From an uncultured Eubacteriales bacterium (GTDB lineage Bacteria; Bacillota; Clostridia; Oscillospirales; CAG-272), in NCBI GenBank assembly GCA_900548735.1, contig URMC01000006.1:1-33651 (forward strand): a stretch of DNA of 33,651 bases. The letters are read 5' to 3'. Below the pieces are notes generated by a model. That model was not told the DNA's origin. It saw only the letters and a list, made by a program, of their open reading frames with translations, and ran no database searches. The translations under genes were made by a program, and so were the position numbers. Each line of letters opens with the position of its first letter. The first letter of the stretch is position 1. This document shows positions 15,763 through 22,156 of this stretch, piece after piece.

Positions 15763-15791
15763 TTTACAAACCGGGGGAGATGTGCTACAAT
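15763..15791 (+). promoter_or_regulatory. Promoter of the S24 repressor gene
   Basis: TTTACA (15763-15768), 17 bases, TACAAT (15786-15791), with a TG one base before the -10. Confidence 0.8.
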
Positions 15792-15793
15792 GA

Positions 15794-15807
15794 TACCGAA
15801 ATCGGAA
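15794..15807 (+). promoter_or_regulatory. Third operator copy at the transcription start
   Basis: TACCGA-AA-TCGGAA lies two bases after the -10 element, covering the expected start of transcription. It matches the two upstream copies, so binding here would block the promoter. Confidence 0.65.
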
Positions 15808-15820
15808 AGGCTGGTGCAAA

Positions 15821-16612
15821 ATGGACTATATCAAACGCATCAAAGAGATCAAAAATCAGAAGAAAATGACGAATGATGAACTGGCGGAAAAAAGCGGTAT
15901 TCCGAACGGCACGCTCTCCAAAATTCTCGCCGGGATCAATGAATCGCCAAAGCTCTCCAATTTCGTGGCGATCTGTGAGGCACTGAATTGCTCACTGGAT
16001 TATGTGATGTACGGTATTGAAGAAAACAGCAATAACTACACGCTCGACGAGCGGGAGATCGACCTGATTGAGCGCTACCGGACGTTGGATGAACGCGGCA
16101 AAAAAACCGTAGAGACCGTGCTGGAAAGTCAGGCGCCTGCGGCGCCCCAACCGGCTGCTGCAAAAAAGGCCATGGTTTTTGAGCGGGAAACGCTTTCCAA
16201 CCGCCTTGCCAAAGCGTATGAGCGCAATGACAACGGTTTCGGCAGGCGGACACTGCCGCTGTATGACCTGCCGGTTTCCGCCGGCGTTGGCGTCAGCCTT
16301 GACGGCGAGGGAACGGATGAAATCACGGTCAGCGACAACAGCAAGACCCGTGACGCGGATTTTGCCCTGCGGATCAGCGGTAATTCGATGGAGACCCGGT
16401 ATCATGACGGCGATATCCTGCTGGTGCAGGAGACCGACACGCTGGAATTCGGCGAGCTGGGGATCTTTATTTTGGACGGGAACGGTTTTTTCAAAGTCTT
16501 CGGCGGTGACCGGCTGTACTCCCTGAACCCGGAATACGGCGACATTCTCTTAAAAGACTTTACCGACGTGCGCATTGCCGGCAGAGTGATTGGCAAACTG
16601 AAGCGCAGATAA
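15821..16612 (+). CDS. XRE-family repressor with LexA/S24 self-cleavage domain
   Basis: A 263-residue DNA-binding regulator. Residues 4-65 are a Cro/CI-type helix-turn-helix (LAEKSGIPNGTLSKILAG). A linker rich in Ala and Pro follows. Residues 145-260 are an S24 peptidase domain with the presumed cleavage bond A154-G155 (VSAGVGV), catalytic S189 (ISGNSME) and K225 (FFKVFGG). All three are intact, so RecA-stimulated self-cleavage is plausible, as in LexA and phage CI. It is not LexA itself, since the N-terminal domain is of the XRE type. Three palindromes in its own promoter region suggest autoregulation. No phage genes adjoin it, so it may be a domesticated stress repressor. Confidence 0.88.
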   Translation: MDYIKRIKEIKNQKKMTNDELAEKSGIPNGTLSKILAGINESPKLSNFVAICEALNCSLDYVMYGIEENSNNYTLDEREIDLIERYRTLDERGKKTVETVLESQAPAAPQPAAAKKAMVFERETLSNRLAKAYERNDNGFGRRTLPLYDLPVSAGVGVSLDGEGTDEITVSDNSKTRDADFALRISGNSMETRYHDGDILLVQETDTLEFGELGIFILDGNGFFKVFGGDRLYSLNPEYGDILLKDFTDVRIAGRVIGKLKRR

Positions 16613-16659
16613 ACAGAAAAGCACGAAGATAAACGAGAAAGTGCAAAGAAAATAAAACA

Positions 16660-16696
16660 GGCAGGGGCGACGAACGTCGCCCCTGCCAATTTTTTG
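16660..16696 (+). terminator. Terminator of the S24 repressor gene
   Basis: GGCAGGGGCGACG and CGTCGCCCCTGCC are perfectly complementary around AA, followed by AATTTTTT. Confidence 0.85.
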
Positions 16697-16747
16697 GATA
16701 GCGCACCAACACAAATCAAACCTGCTTTTGTCGCAAGTATGACTGTT

Positions 16748-16772
16748 GTAGGGAGGGGAACCCCTCCCCTAC
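16748..16772. repeat. G/C-run inverted repeat
   Basis: GTAGGGAGGGGAA faces ACCCCTCCCCTAC with a single-base bulge. There is no gene boundary immediately beside it and no T run, so it is not a standard terminator. It is possibly part of a repeated intergenic element. Confidence 0.45.
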
Positions 16773-16878
16773 GGAAAATTTGAGGGTGCATCCGCCCAAA
16801 GTAAAGCGAGAGCCTGTCAGCCGCACCGCAGGTGCCGACTAATGGTCGCCCTTACGGTGGGCAAGGCGCACCCACACG

Positions 16879-16912
16879 AAAAAGGCTCCCCCGCAAGACG
16901 GGGGAGCTTTTT
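16879..16912 (-). terminator. Terminator of the araD operon
   Basis: GCTCCCCCG and CGGGGGAGC around CAAGA, with A and T runs on both sides. It lies about 110 bases past the araD stop on the minus strand. Confidence 0.8.
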
Positions 16913-17019
16913 CTTGAGAACAATGTTTTGAAATGTCGAAAATTAAAAAATAAAACTTGGAAAAACCGCAGTGAAAATTGGAAATATTGTCGATAAATAT
17001 GGAAACCTGCAATTTCCGC

Positions 17020-17730
17020 TCAATTTTGCCCGTAATATGCACCGGGGCCGTGTTTACGGCTGAAGTGTTTTTTCAGCAAGGTCTTTTGCATTTCCTCGGT
17101 CTCCTGTGGGCGCACGGCGGTCTGCAACAGCTCGGTATTCAGCGCCATATGCGCTACCGTTTCCAGCACTGCCGCCGCCTCTACGGAAGCCATTGCGTCT
17201 TTCCCCCAGGTAAAGGGGCCGTGTGAGTGTACCAGCACCGCGTGCATCCGGTCAGGGTCAATATGCTTTTCCCGGAATGTTTCAATAATCACGCTGCCCG
17301 TCTCTTTTTCATACGCACCGCCGATTTCCGCATCCGTCATTTGGCGGGTGCAGGGAACGGTGCCGCCGAAATAGTCCCCGTGCGTGGTGCCAAAGGGTCT
17401 GATCCCTCTGCCTGCCTGCGCAAACGAGGTTGCGTACAGGGAGTGCGTGTGGGTCACGCCGCCCACAGTCGGGAAGGCACGGTAAAGCTCCAGGTGCGTC
17501 GGCGTGTCGGAGGAGGGCTTGTAGTGCCCCTCCACCACGTTGCCGTCAAGGTCTACCACCACCATATCGTCCGGGGTCAGTTTGTCATATTCCACGCCGG
17601 AGGGCTTGATCACAAACAGCCCTTTTTCCCGGTCGATCCCGCTGACGTTGCCCCATGTGAACAGAATCAGATTGTAACGTACCAGCGCCATATTGGCGGC
17701 GTAAACGTCATTTTTCAGCTTTTCCAGCAT
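17020..17730 (-). CDS. araD: AraD-type L-ribulose-5-phosphate 4-epimerase / class II aldolase
   Basis: A 236-residue zinc enzyme of the class II aldolase family. Metal ligands are H94 and H96 (VTHTHS) and H170 (VHSHGPFTWG). The phosphate-binding segments GNVSG and KPSG (42-45), SSD at 73-75 and the ending GPGAYYGQ are typical of AraD, which converts L-ribulose 5-phosphate to D-xylulose 5-phosphate. Close relatives cleave fuculose or rhamnulose phosphates, so the substrate is not certain. The ATG at 17730 lies seven bases after the upstream stop; a longer frame from 17772 overlaps that gene. No kinase or isomerase of the arabinose pathway is nearby. The partner is an iron alcohol dehydrogenase. 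Confidence 0.88.
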   Translation of the reverse strand: MLEKLKNDVYAANMALVRYNLILFTWGNVSGIDREKGLFVIKPSGVEYDKLTPDDMVVVDLDGNVVEGHYKPSSDTPTHLELYRAFPTVGGVTHTHSLYATSFAQAGRGIRPFGTTHGDYFGGTVPCTRQMTDAEIGGAYEKETGSVIIETFREKHIDPDRMHAVLVHSHGPFTWGKDAMASVEAAAVLETVAHMALNTELLQTAVRPQETEEMQKTLLKKHFSRKHGPGAYYGQN

Positions 17731-17737
17731 AAAACGC

Positions 17738-18847
17738 TCATTTCCGCCCGAAGTGCCGGCGGTAAATCTCATACATTTCCTCTACCGAAAGCACATAAGG
17801 GCTGTTGGCGTAGTTTTTGGCGCCGGAAATCAGTTTTACCCGTCGGTCGATTTCTTCTTCCGTAAAGGAAAACTCCGTATCCGCCAGCGCCGGCAGATAG
17901 GTTTTCATCACCTTGGGCGTGGTGCCGATGGCGGCGGCAAATGCCGCGATACGGGCTTTGCCGACCTCGGTTTTTTCGTTGTACCCGATAAAATCACCCT
18001 CAAACAGCGCGCATGCCTTTCCGTGCGGCACCCCGTCCAGCAACGTCAGGCTGTAACCGAGCGGGTGGGGGAAGCCGGTGCCGGTCACGCTGATTGCCAT
18101 TCCGGCGGCGGTAGCCGCAACCGACAGGTCGTCTCTCATTTCCGGGGTGAACTCCGCCGGGTACTCGGTCAGCACGTTCCAGATTTTCTCCGCGGCAAAC
18201 AGTGCCGCCTTTTCGGAAAAGACCGAACTTTTGGGGGAGAGGTAGGATTCCAGCGCGTGGGCAAATGCGTCCAGCGCGGTGCTGACGGTGGTGTTCCACG
18301 AAAGGGATTCGGTGTAGCGCGGGTCTACAAACGCCACGCGGAACCAGGTGTCCGCCGCTTTAAAGGTCTTCTTCTGCTCACCGGAGGGGAGCGTCATCAC
18401 GCTGTAAGGGTTGACCTCACTGCCCGTGCCCGCCGTGGTCGGTACGGCGAAAAGGGGGAGCGTAGGCGCGGTGCGTTTTGCGTCATCATAAAGATCCATC
18501 GGGGCGAGCGCCGGGTTGGCGGCAAACGCCGCAATCGCCTTTGCCGCGTCCAGTGCCGAGCCGCCCCCGATTCCGATTACAAAATCCGCCCCTGCCGCCG
18601 CGGCAAGCGCGCCTGCGCGGTGACACTCGGTCAATGCCGGGTTTTCCCGGATTTCATCGAAAACCGTGAAACCGATATCCAGCCCGGTCAGCGTTGCGGT
18701 CACGTCCGCCAGCGCCCCGGATGCCTTTGCCCCGTGCTTGCCGGTCACCACAAACGCGTGGCGCCCCCCGGCAAGTGCCGCCGCGTTCTCGCGGATGACC
18801 CCGCGCCCGAACAGTACGCGGGTGGGCATATAAAATGCTGCGTTCAT
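17738..18847 (-). CDS. Iron-containing alcohol dehydrogenase
   Basis: A 369-residue NAD(P)-dependent dehydrogenase of the group III (Fe-ADH) family. The nucleotide-binding motif GGGSALDAAK is at 94-103, PTTAGTGSE at 136-144, and the metal ligands D193, H197 (LDAFAHALE), H261 and H275 are all present. It could reduce an aldehyde such as lactaldehyde or another short-chain product, or oxidise a polyol; the sequence does not decide. It is first in an operon with araD, which suggests a role in sugar or sugar-alcohol breakdown. GGAGG precedes the ATG. The leader can form a hairpin (18861-18885). Confidence 0.9.
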   Translation of the reverse strand: MNAAFYMPTRVLFGRGVIRENAAALAGGRHAFVVTGKHGAKASGALADVTATLTGLDIGFTVFDEIRENPALTECHRAGALAAAAGADFVIGIGGGSALDAAKAIAAFAANPALAPMDLYDDAKRTAPTLPLFAVPTTAGTGSEVNPYSVMTLPSGEQKKTFKAADTWFRVAFVDPRYTESLSWNTTVSTALDAFAHALESYLSPKSSVFSEKAALFAAEKIWNVLTEYPAEFTPEMRDDLSVAATAAGMAISVTGTGFPHPLGYSLTLLDGVPHGKACALFEGDFIGYNEKTEVGKARIAAFAAAIGTTPKVMKTYLPALADTEFSFTEEEIDRRVKLISGAKNYANSPYVLSVEEMYEIYRRHFGRK

Positions 18848-18894
18848 ATTTTTCCTCCGTCACCTTTGCGCTGTTGCGCGAAGGCTTTTTGCTC

Positions 18895-18903
18895 ATTATA
18901 GCA
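18895..18903 (-). promoter_or_regulatory. Extended -10 promoter of the alcohol dehydrogenase operon
   Basis: On the minus strand, TGCTATAAT is a perfect extended -10. The -35 region is poor. An inverted repeat in the leader (CCTTCGCGC with GCGCAAAGG, 18861-18885) lies between it and the ribosome binding site. Confidence 0.6.
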
Positions 18904-19014
18904 TATTCTGCGCGGATTTTACAGGAGTTTTTCACAAAAAAACGCGCCCCGCGCCCCGGTTTTCGGCAAAAATAAGAATATTCCAAAAAAAAGGAAGAAA
19001 AATTCAAAAAATAT

Positions 19015-19043
19015 TTGATTTTCCGGGAAAGGTGTGATATAAT
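19015..19043 (+). promoter_or_regulatory. Promoter of the cdaA operon
   Basis: TTGATT (19015-19020), a 17-base spacer and TATAAT (19038-19043). The leader is about 120 bases long. Confidence 0.75.
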
Positions 19044-19138
19044 ACTTAATAAGTATTTTTATGTGCCGCGATTCCGGCAGGGCACGGCGCATTTTCGGGA
19101 TGAAGCGCCCCTTTTTCGGGCGATTGAACATAGAGTGT

Positions 19139-19155
19139 CTCCGGCATTGCCGGAG
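19139..19155 (+). promoter_or_regulatory. Hairpin just upstream of the cdaA ribosome binding site
   Basis: CTCCGGC and GCCGGAG form a perfect 7-base stem around ATT, ending three bases before the GGGG of the ribosome binding site. It could modulate translation. It does not resemble the known c-di-AMP (ydaO) riboswitch. Confidence 0.4.
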
Positions 19156-19168
19156 CGTAGGGGAACAA

Positions 19169-20029
19169 ATGAAAGAATTTATATGTAAAATGCTTTCCGG
19201 CAATCTGGACAGCACATATTTCACCGCGCCGTTTTCCGGTTTCGGCTGGCGCGAGGCGCTGGATATTTTCTGTATCGCACTGCTCTTTTTCCTGTTGTAT
19301 CTCTTTATGAGAGACCGGCGCGCCGGGAAACTGGTTGCCGGCGTGGTGATGATTCTCGCCATCTACTTTGTCAGCAGTGCTCTGCATATTTCCGCCGTGC
19401 GGTATCTCTTCGGCAACTTCCTCGGTTACGGGGTGATGATGATTCTCATCGTCTTTCAACCCGAAATCCGCGCCGCGATGGAACGTATGGGGTCGATTTC
19501 TTTCCGCGGGCTGAAGACCATCGGCGTGGAATCGAAAGACCTGACGGTTGCCCCCGCCACCATCAATGCGATCGTGGAGGCGGCAAAGGATATGTCCTTT
19601 ACCAAGACCGGGGCGCTGATTGTGATTGAACGTTCCACCAAAATCGGCGAGTATATCCGCACCGGCACCCAATTGAACGCGGATCTCACGCCGGAACTGC
19701 TGCGGGCAATCTTTTATGACAAGGCGCCGCTGCATGACGGGGCGGTGATTATCCGCGGGGGGCGCATTTTCGCCGCCGGATGCTACCTGCCGCTGTCGGA
19801 CAAAGAAGATATTTCCAAAGGGCTCGGCACGCGGCACCGCGCCGCCATCGGGCTCTCGGAGCAGAGCGACGCGGTAATCGTGGTGGTCTCGGAGGAAACG
19901 GGCACCATCTCCATTGCCTACCGCGGGGAACTGTTCCGCGAATTTACGTCGGTTTCGCTGAGGCGCGAACTGTTGGAACTGCTGGCAAAGCACGAGCCGG
20001 AGAACGCCGCAAAAGGGGAGGGGAACTGA
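19169..20029 (+). CDS. cdaA: Diadenylate cyclase CdaA
   Basis: Membrane enzyme that joins two ATP into c-di-AMP, the second messenger for potassium and osmotic balance and cell-wall homeostasis. The 286-residue product has three N-terminal membrane helices (about 31-47, 54-71 and 79-97), then the DAC domain with the DGA motif (190-192, LHDGAVII) and the RHR motif (222-224, GTRHRAAIG). Both are intact. A longer frame opens at 19061, but the ATG at 19169 has TAGGGGAA upstream and gives the family N-terminus. The regulator cdaR starts one base after the stop. The glmM gene often found next is absent. Confidence 0.95.
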   Translation: MKEFICKMLSGNLDSTYFTAPFSGFGWREALDIFCIALLFFLLYLFMRDRRAGKLVAGVVMILAIYFVSSALHISAVRYLFGNFLGYGVMMILIVFQPEIRAAMERMGSISFRGLKTIGVESKDLTVAPATINAIVEAAKDMSFTKTGALIVIERSTKIGEYIRTGTQLNADLTPELLRAIFYDKAPLHDGAVIIRGGRIFAAGCYLPLSDKEDISKGLGTRHRAAIGLSEQSDAVIVVVSEETGTISIAYRGELFREFTSVSLRRELLELLAKHEPENAAKGEGN

Positions 20030-20030
20030 A

Positions 20031-20414
20031 ATGGATCAGAATAAAGTCATTCCCGAAAATGACGAGATGCAGGACAGCGGCGAGTATGCCGTACGCCGGA
20101 ACGTCCGTGCGGACGTGGTGGCGGTAATCGTATGCCTGTTGCTTGCCGTGGTCACCTGGGTCGTGATTATGAATCATACGGATACGGACTATCTTGCCGT
20201 TGACACCGGCAATCTTCCCGCGGGGTACAGCATTTCCGTGACCGAGTTGGAGGTCACGGGCAAAGTGACCGATCTTCGGCGTGCCGGCAAGATTACGGTG
20301 ATGAATCCGCCTTCGGCAGTGGGCACCTACAATCTGCACGCGGATGATCTGATTCTGCCGGAGGGGCTGACGCTGGTCGGCACGCCGGAGATCATTCTGA
20401 CGGTGGCGGAATGA
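20031..20414 (+). CDS. cdaR: Short CdaR-like (YbbR domain) protein
   Basis: A 127-residue protein with a cytoplasmic N-terminus, one membrane helix (about 28-47) and a single extracytoplasmic region (50-127) of YbbR-like strands (AVDTGNLPAGYSISVTELEV and so on). CdaR modulates CdaA at the membrane. The Bacillus protein has several YbbR repeats and is almost four times longer, so this one is a minimal version. GGGGAGGGG precedes the ATG. The gene overlaps the following FAD dehydrogenase by ATGA. The assignment rests on topology and position next to cdaA more than on strong motifs. Confidence 0.75.
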   Translation: MDQNKVIPENDEMQDSGEYAVRRNVRADVVAVIVCLLLAVVTWVVIMNHTDTDYLAVDTGNLPAGYSISVTELEVTGKVTDLRRAGKITVMNPPSAVGTYNLHADDLILPEGLTLVGTPEIILTVAE

Positions 20415-22030
20415 GCCGTGCGTCCTCTTTTCTCCTGACGGGGATCAGCGCCCCTTTTGACGCACCCGACGGAGAGGTAGTCAGAATAGCGAGAGAGAAA
20501 ATGAAGCACGCGTGCGACGGCGCCGCGAGGCTTCATTTTCGCCTTTATAAAAAGTCTTTTGACGCACGGCGAAAACCCGATATCCGGCAGATTTGCTCCG
20601 TGTTGGCAACGGGGGAGGAACCGATTTCGGTTGACCCCGCGCGCCTTGCGCGCTTTAGTATCCGCATTTTTTCGGAGGAGACGCCGGAGATCGTGTACGG
20701 CACCGAGCCGCTTGCGGCGCGCCCGCTGATTGTGGGGATGGGCCCCGCGGGGCTGTTTGCCGCGCTGATGCTGGCGGAGCACGGGTATTGCCCCGTGATT
20801 GTGGACAGGGGCGACGATGTGGCGACAAGAAGCGCCGCCACCGAGCGGTTTCGGCTGCACGGGATTCTGGATACGGAGTCCAATATTCAGTTCGGCGCCG
20901 GGGGCGCCGGCACCTTTTCGGACGGGAAACTGGTCACCCGCGTGGGGGATCCGCTGTGCAACTATGTGCTTTCCCGCTTCCGGGAATTCGGCGCGCCGGA
21001 GGAGATTCTGGTGAAAGCCAAACCGCATGTCGGCACCGACATCCTTTCCGGCGTGATTGCGGCAATGCTTGCCCGCATTGAGGCGCTGGGCGGCACGGTG
21101 CGCTACCGCACCAGAATGACCGACTTTGCCGAAACGGCAAACGGTGTGCGCGTCACGCTTTCCACCGGGGAAGAACCGGCAGGCGCGCTGGTGCTTGCCG
21201 TCGGCCACAGCGCGCGGGATACGTTTTCCGTGCTGATGAACCGCAATATGACGTTAATCCCCAAGCCCTTTTCCGTGGGCGTGCGGATTGAACATCTGCG
21301 GGAGGATATTGACCGCGCCCTTTACGGCGCGGCGGCAGGGCACCCGGCGCTCGGCGCCGCGGAATACGCCCTTTCCGATACCACGGGCGAGCGCGGGGTC
21401 TATACGTTTTGTATGTGCCCGGGCGGTGAGGTCGTGGCGGCGGCAAGCGAGGCGGGCGGTGTGGTCGTCAACGGGATGAGCCGCCACGCGCGCGACGGAC
21501 GGAACTCCAACGCCGCGGTTGCGGTGTCGGTCACGCCTGCCGACGTCGGCGGGCGGGTGGAGGATTCCATCGCGTTTCTGCGCTCCCTGGAACAGAGTGC
21601 GTATCTTGCAGGTGGCGGCGATTATTTTGCCCCGGTGCAAACGGTAGGGGATTTTCTTGCCGGCACCGCGGGAGGGGAGCCGACCAGAATTCTGCCGACC
21701 TACGGCGCCGGGCGCGTGCGGGTGAGCGACCTTCACCTGGTTCTGCCCCCGTTTGTGACCGGGGCGCTGGAAGCGGGGCTTCGCTCCTTTGACCGCAAAC
21801 TGCACGGCTTTGCCGTGCCGGACGCGGTGCTGACCGGGGTGGAAACGCGCACCTCCTCCCCTTTGCGGATGCAGCGGAGCGAGAATCGCGTGGCAGTGGG
21901 CTTTGACCGGGTTTACCCGGCGGGCGAGGGCGCCGGCTATGCCGGCGGGATTACCAGCGCCGCGCTGGACGGGCTTCATACGGCACTGGCAATCATGGCG
22001 CGTTTTGCGCCTGTCACGCGCGGAAAATAA
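20411..22030 (+). CDS. FAD-dependent dehydrogenase (COG2509 type)
   Basis: A 539-residue predicted flavoprotein. The dinucleotide-binding motif GMGPAGLFAALMLAEHG begins near residue 109, and IQFGAGGAGTFSDGKL and a C-terminal segment with SSPLRMQR and GEGAGYAGGITSAALDG are conserved features of this uncharacterised family. The first 100 residues form a separate small domain ahead of the Rossmann fold, as in relatives. The substrate is unknown. The start overlaps cdaR by ATGA, so it is co-translated with the c-di-AMP genes. This adjacency recurs in some Clostridia as far as I recall, but no mechanistic link is established. Confidence 0.85.
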   Translation: MSRASSFLLTGISAPFDAPDGEVVRIAREKMKHACDGAARLHFRLYKKSFDARRKPDIRQICSVLATGEEPISVDPARLARFSIRIFSEETPEIVYGTEPLAARPLIVGMGPAGLFAALMLAEHGYCPVIVDRGDDVATRSAATERFRLHGILDTESNIQFGAGGAGTFSDGKLVTRVGDPLCNYVLSRFREFGAPEEILVKAKPHVGTDILSGVIAAMLARIEALGGTVRYRTRMTDFAETANGVRVTLSTGEEPAGALVLAVGHSARDTFSVLMNRNMTLIPKPFSVGVRIEHLREDIDRALYGAAAGHPALGAAEYALSDTTGERGVYTFCMCPGGEVVAAASEAGGVVVNGMSRHARDGRNSNAAVAVSVTPADVGGRVEDSIAFLRSLEQSAYLAGGGDYFAPVQTVGDFLAGTAGGEPTRILPTYGAGRVRVSDLHLVLPPFVTGALEAGLRSFDRKLHGFAVPDAVLTGVETRTSSPLRMQRSENRVAVGFDRVYPAGEGAGYAGGITSAALDGLHTALAIMARFAPVTRGK

Positions 22031-22039
22031 GAGAAAATC

Positions 22040-22120
22040 GGGGGGCTTTGGCGGGAATGCCGAAGCCTGCCCCCATCGCGGCGCTTTGCTGCGACCTGAC
22101 AGGAGTTTTTCTGTCGGGTC
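22040..22120 (+). promoter_or_regulatory. Structured spacer upstream of recJ
   Basis: Two hairpins fill the gap. The first pairs GGGGG-GCTTTGGC with GCCGAAGC-CTG-CCCCC (22040-22074). The second pairs GACCTGACAG (22093-22102) with CTGTCGGGTC (22111-22120), with one G-T pair. Neither has a clear following T run. The second carries the 9-mer CCTGACAGG also seen before nrdR and at 28568. No convincing promoter is visible. Confidence 0.45.
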
Positions 22121-22156
22121 AAGGATGACCGCGCAGAATGCGGGAAAGGATCAATC

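Larger units (their letters stand above)
16613..17019. other. Hairpin-rich intergenic block
   Basis: About 400 bases without a credible gene. It contains the S24 gene terminator, an inverted repeat of G and C runs (16748-16772), a stretch with short partly palindromic segments (16784-16870) and the araD-side terminator. Open frames across it lack ribosome binding sites and run over the hairpins. The block resembles dispersed intergenic repeats seen in related genomes; this resemblance is from memory. Confidence 0.5.

Noticed and set aside
15821..16612. Prophage or mobile element marked by the S24 repressor
   Set aside because: No integrase, recombinase, attachment repeats or phage genes are nearby; both flanks are ordinary chromosomal genes.
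15821..16612. Calling the S24 repressor LexA
   Set aside because: The N-terminal domain is a Cro/CI-type helix-turn-helix rather than the LexA winged helix, and the operators do not resemble the Firmicutes SOS box.
16402..16791. 129-codon minus-strand frame over the end of the S24 gene
   Set aside because: It runs over two hairpins and the repressor gene; there is no ribosome binding site and no similarity.
18861..18896. Plus-strand terminator in front of the alcohol dehydrogenase
   Set aside because: The stem is followed by a T run on the plus strand, but no plus-strand gene ends there. I treat it as a leader hairpin of the minus-strand operon.
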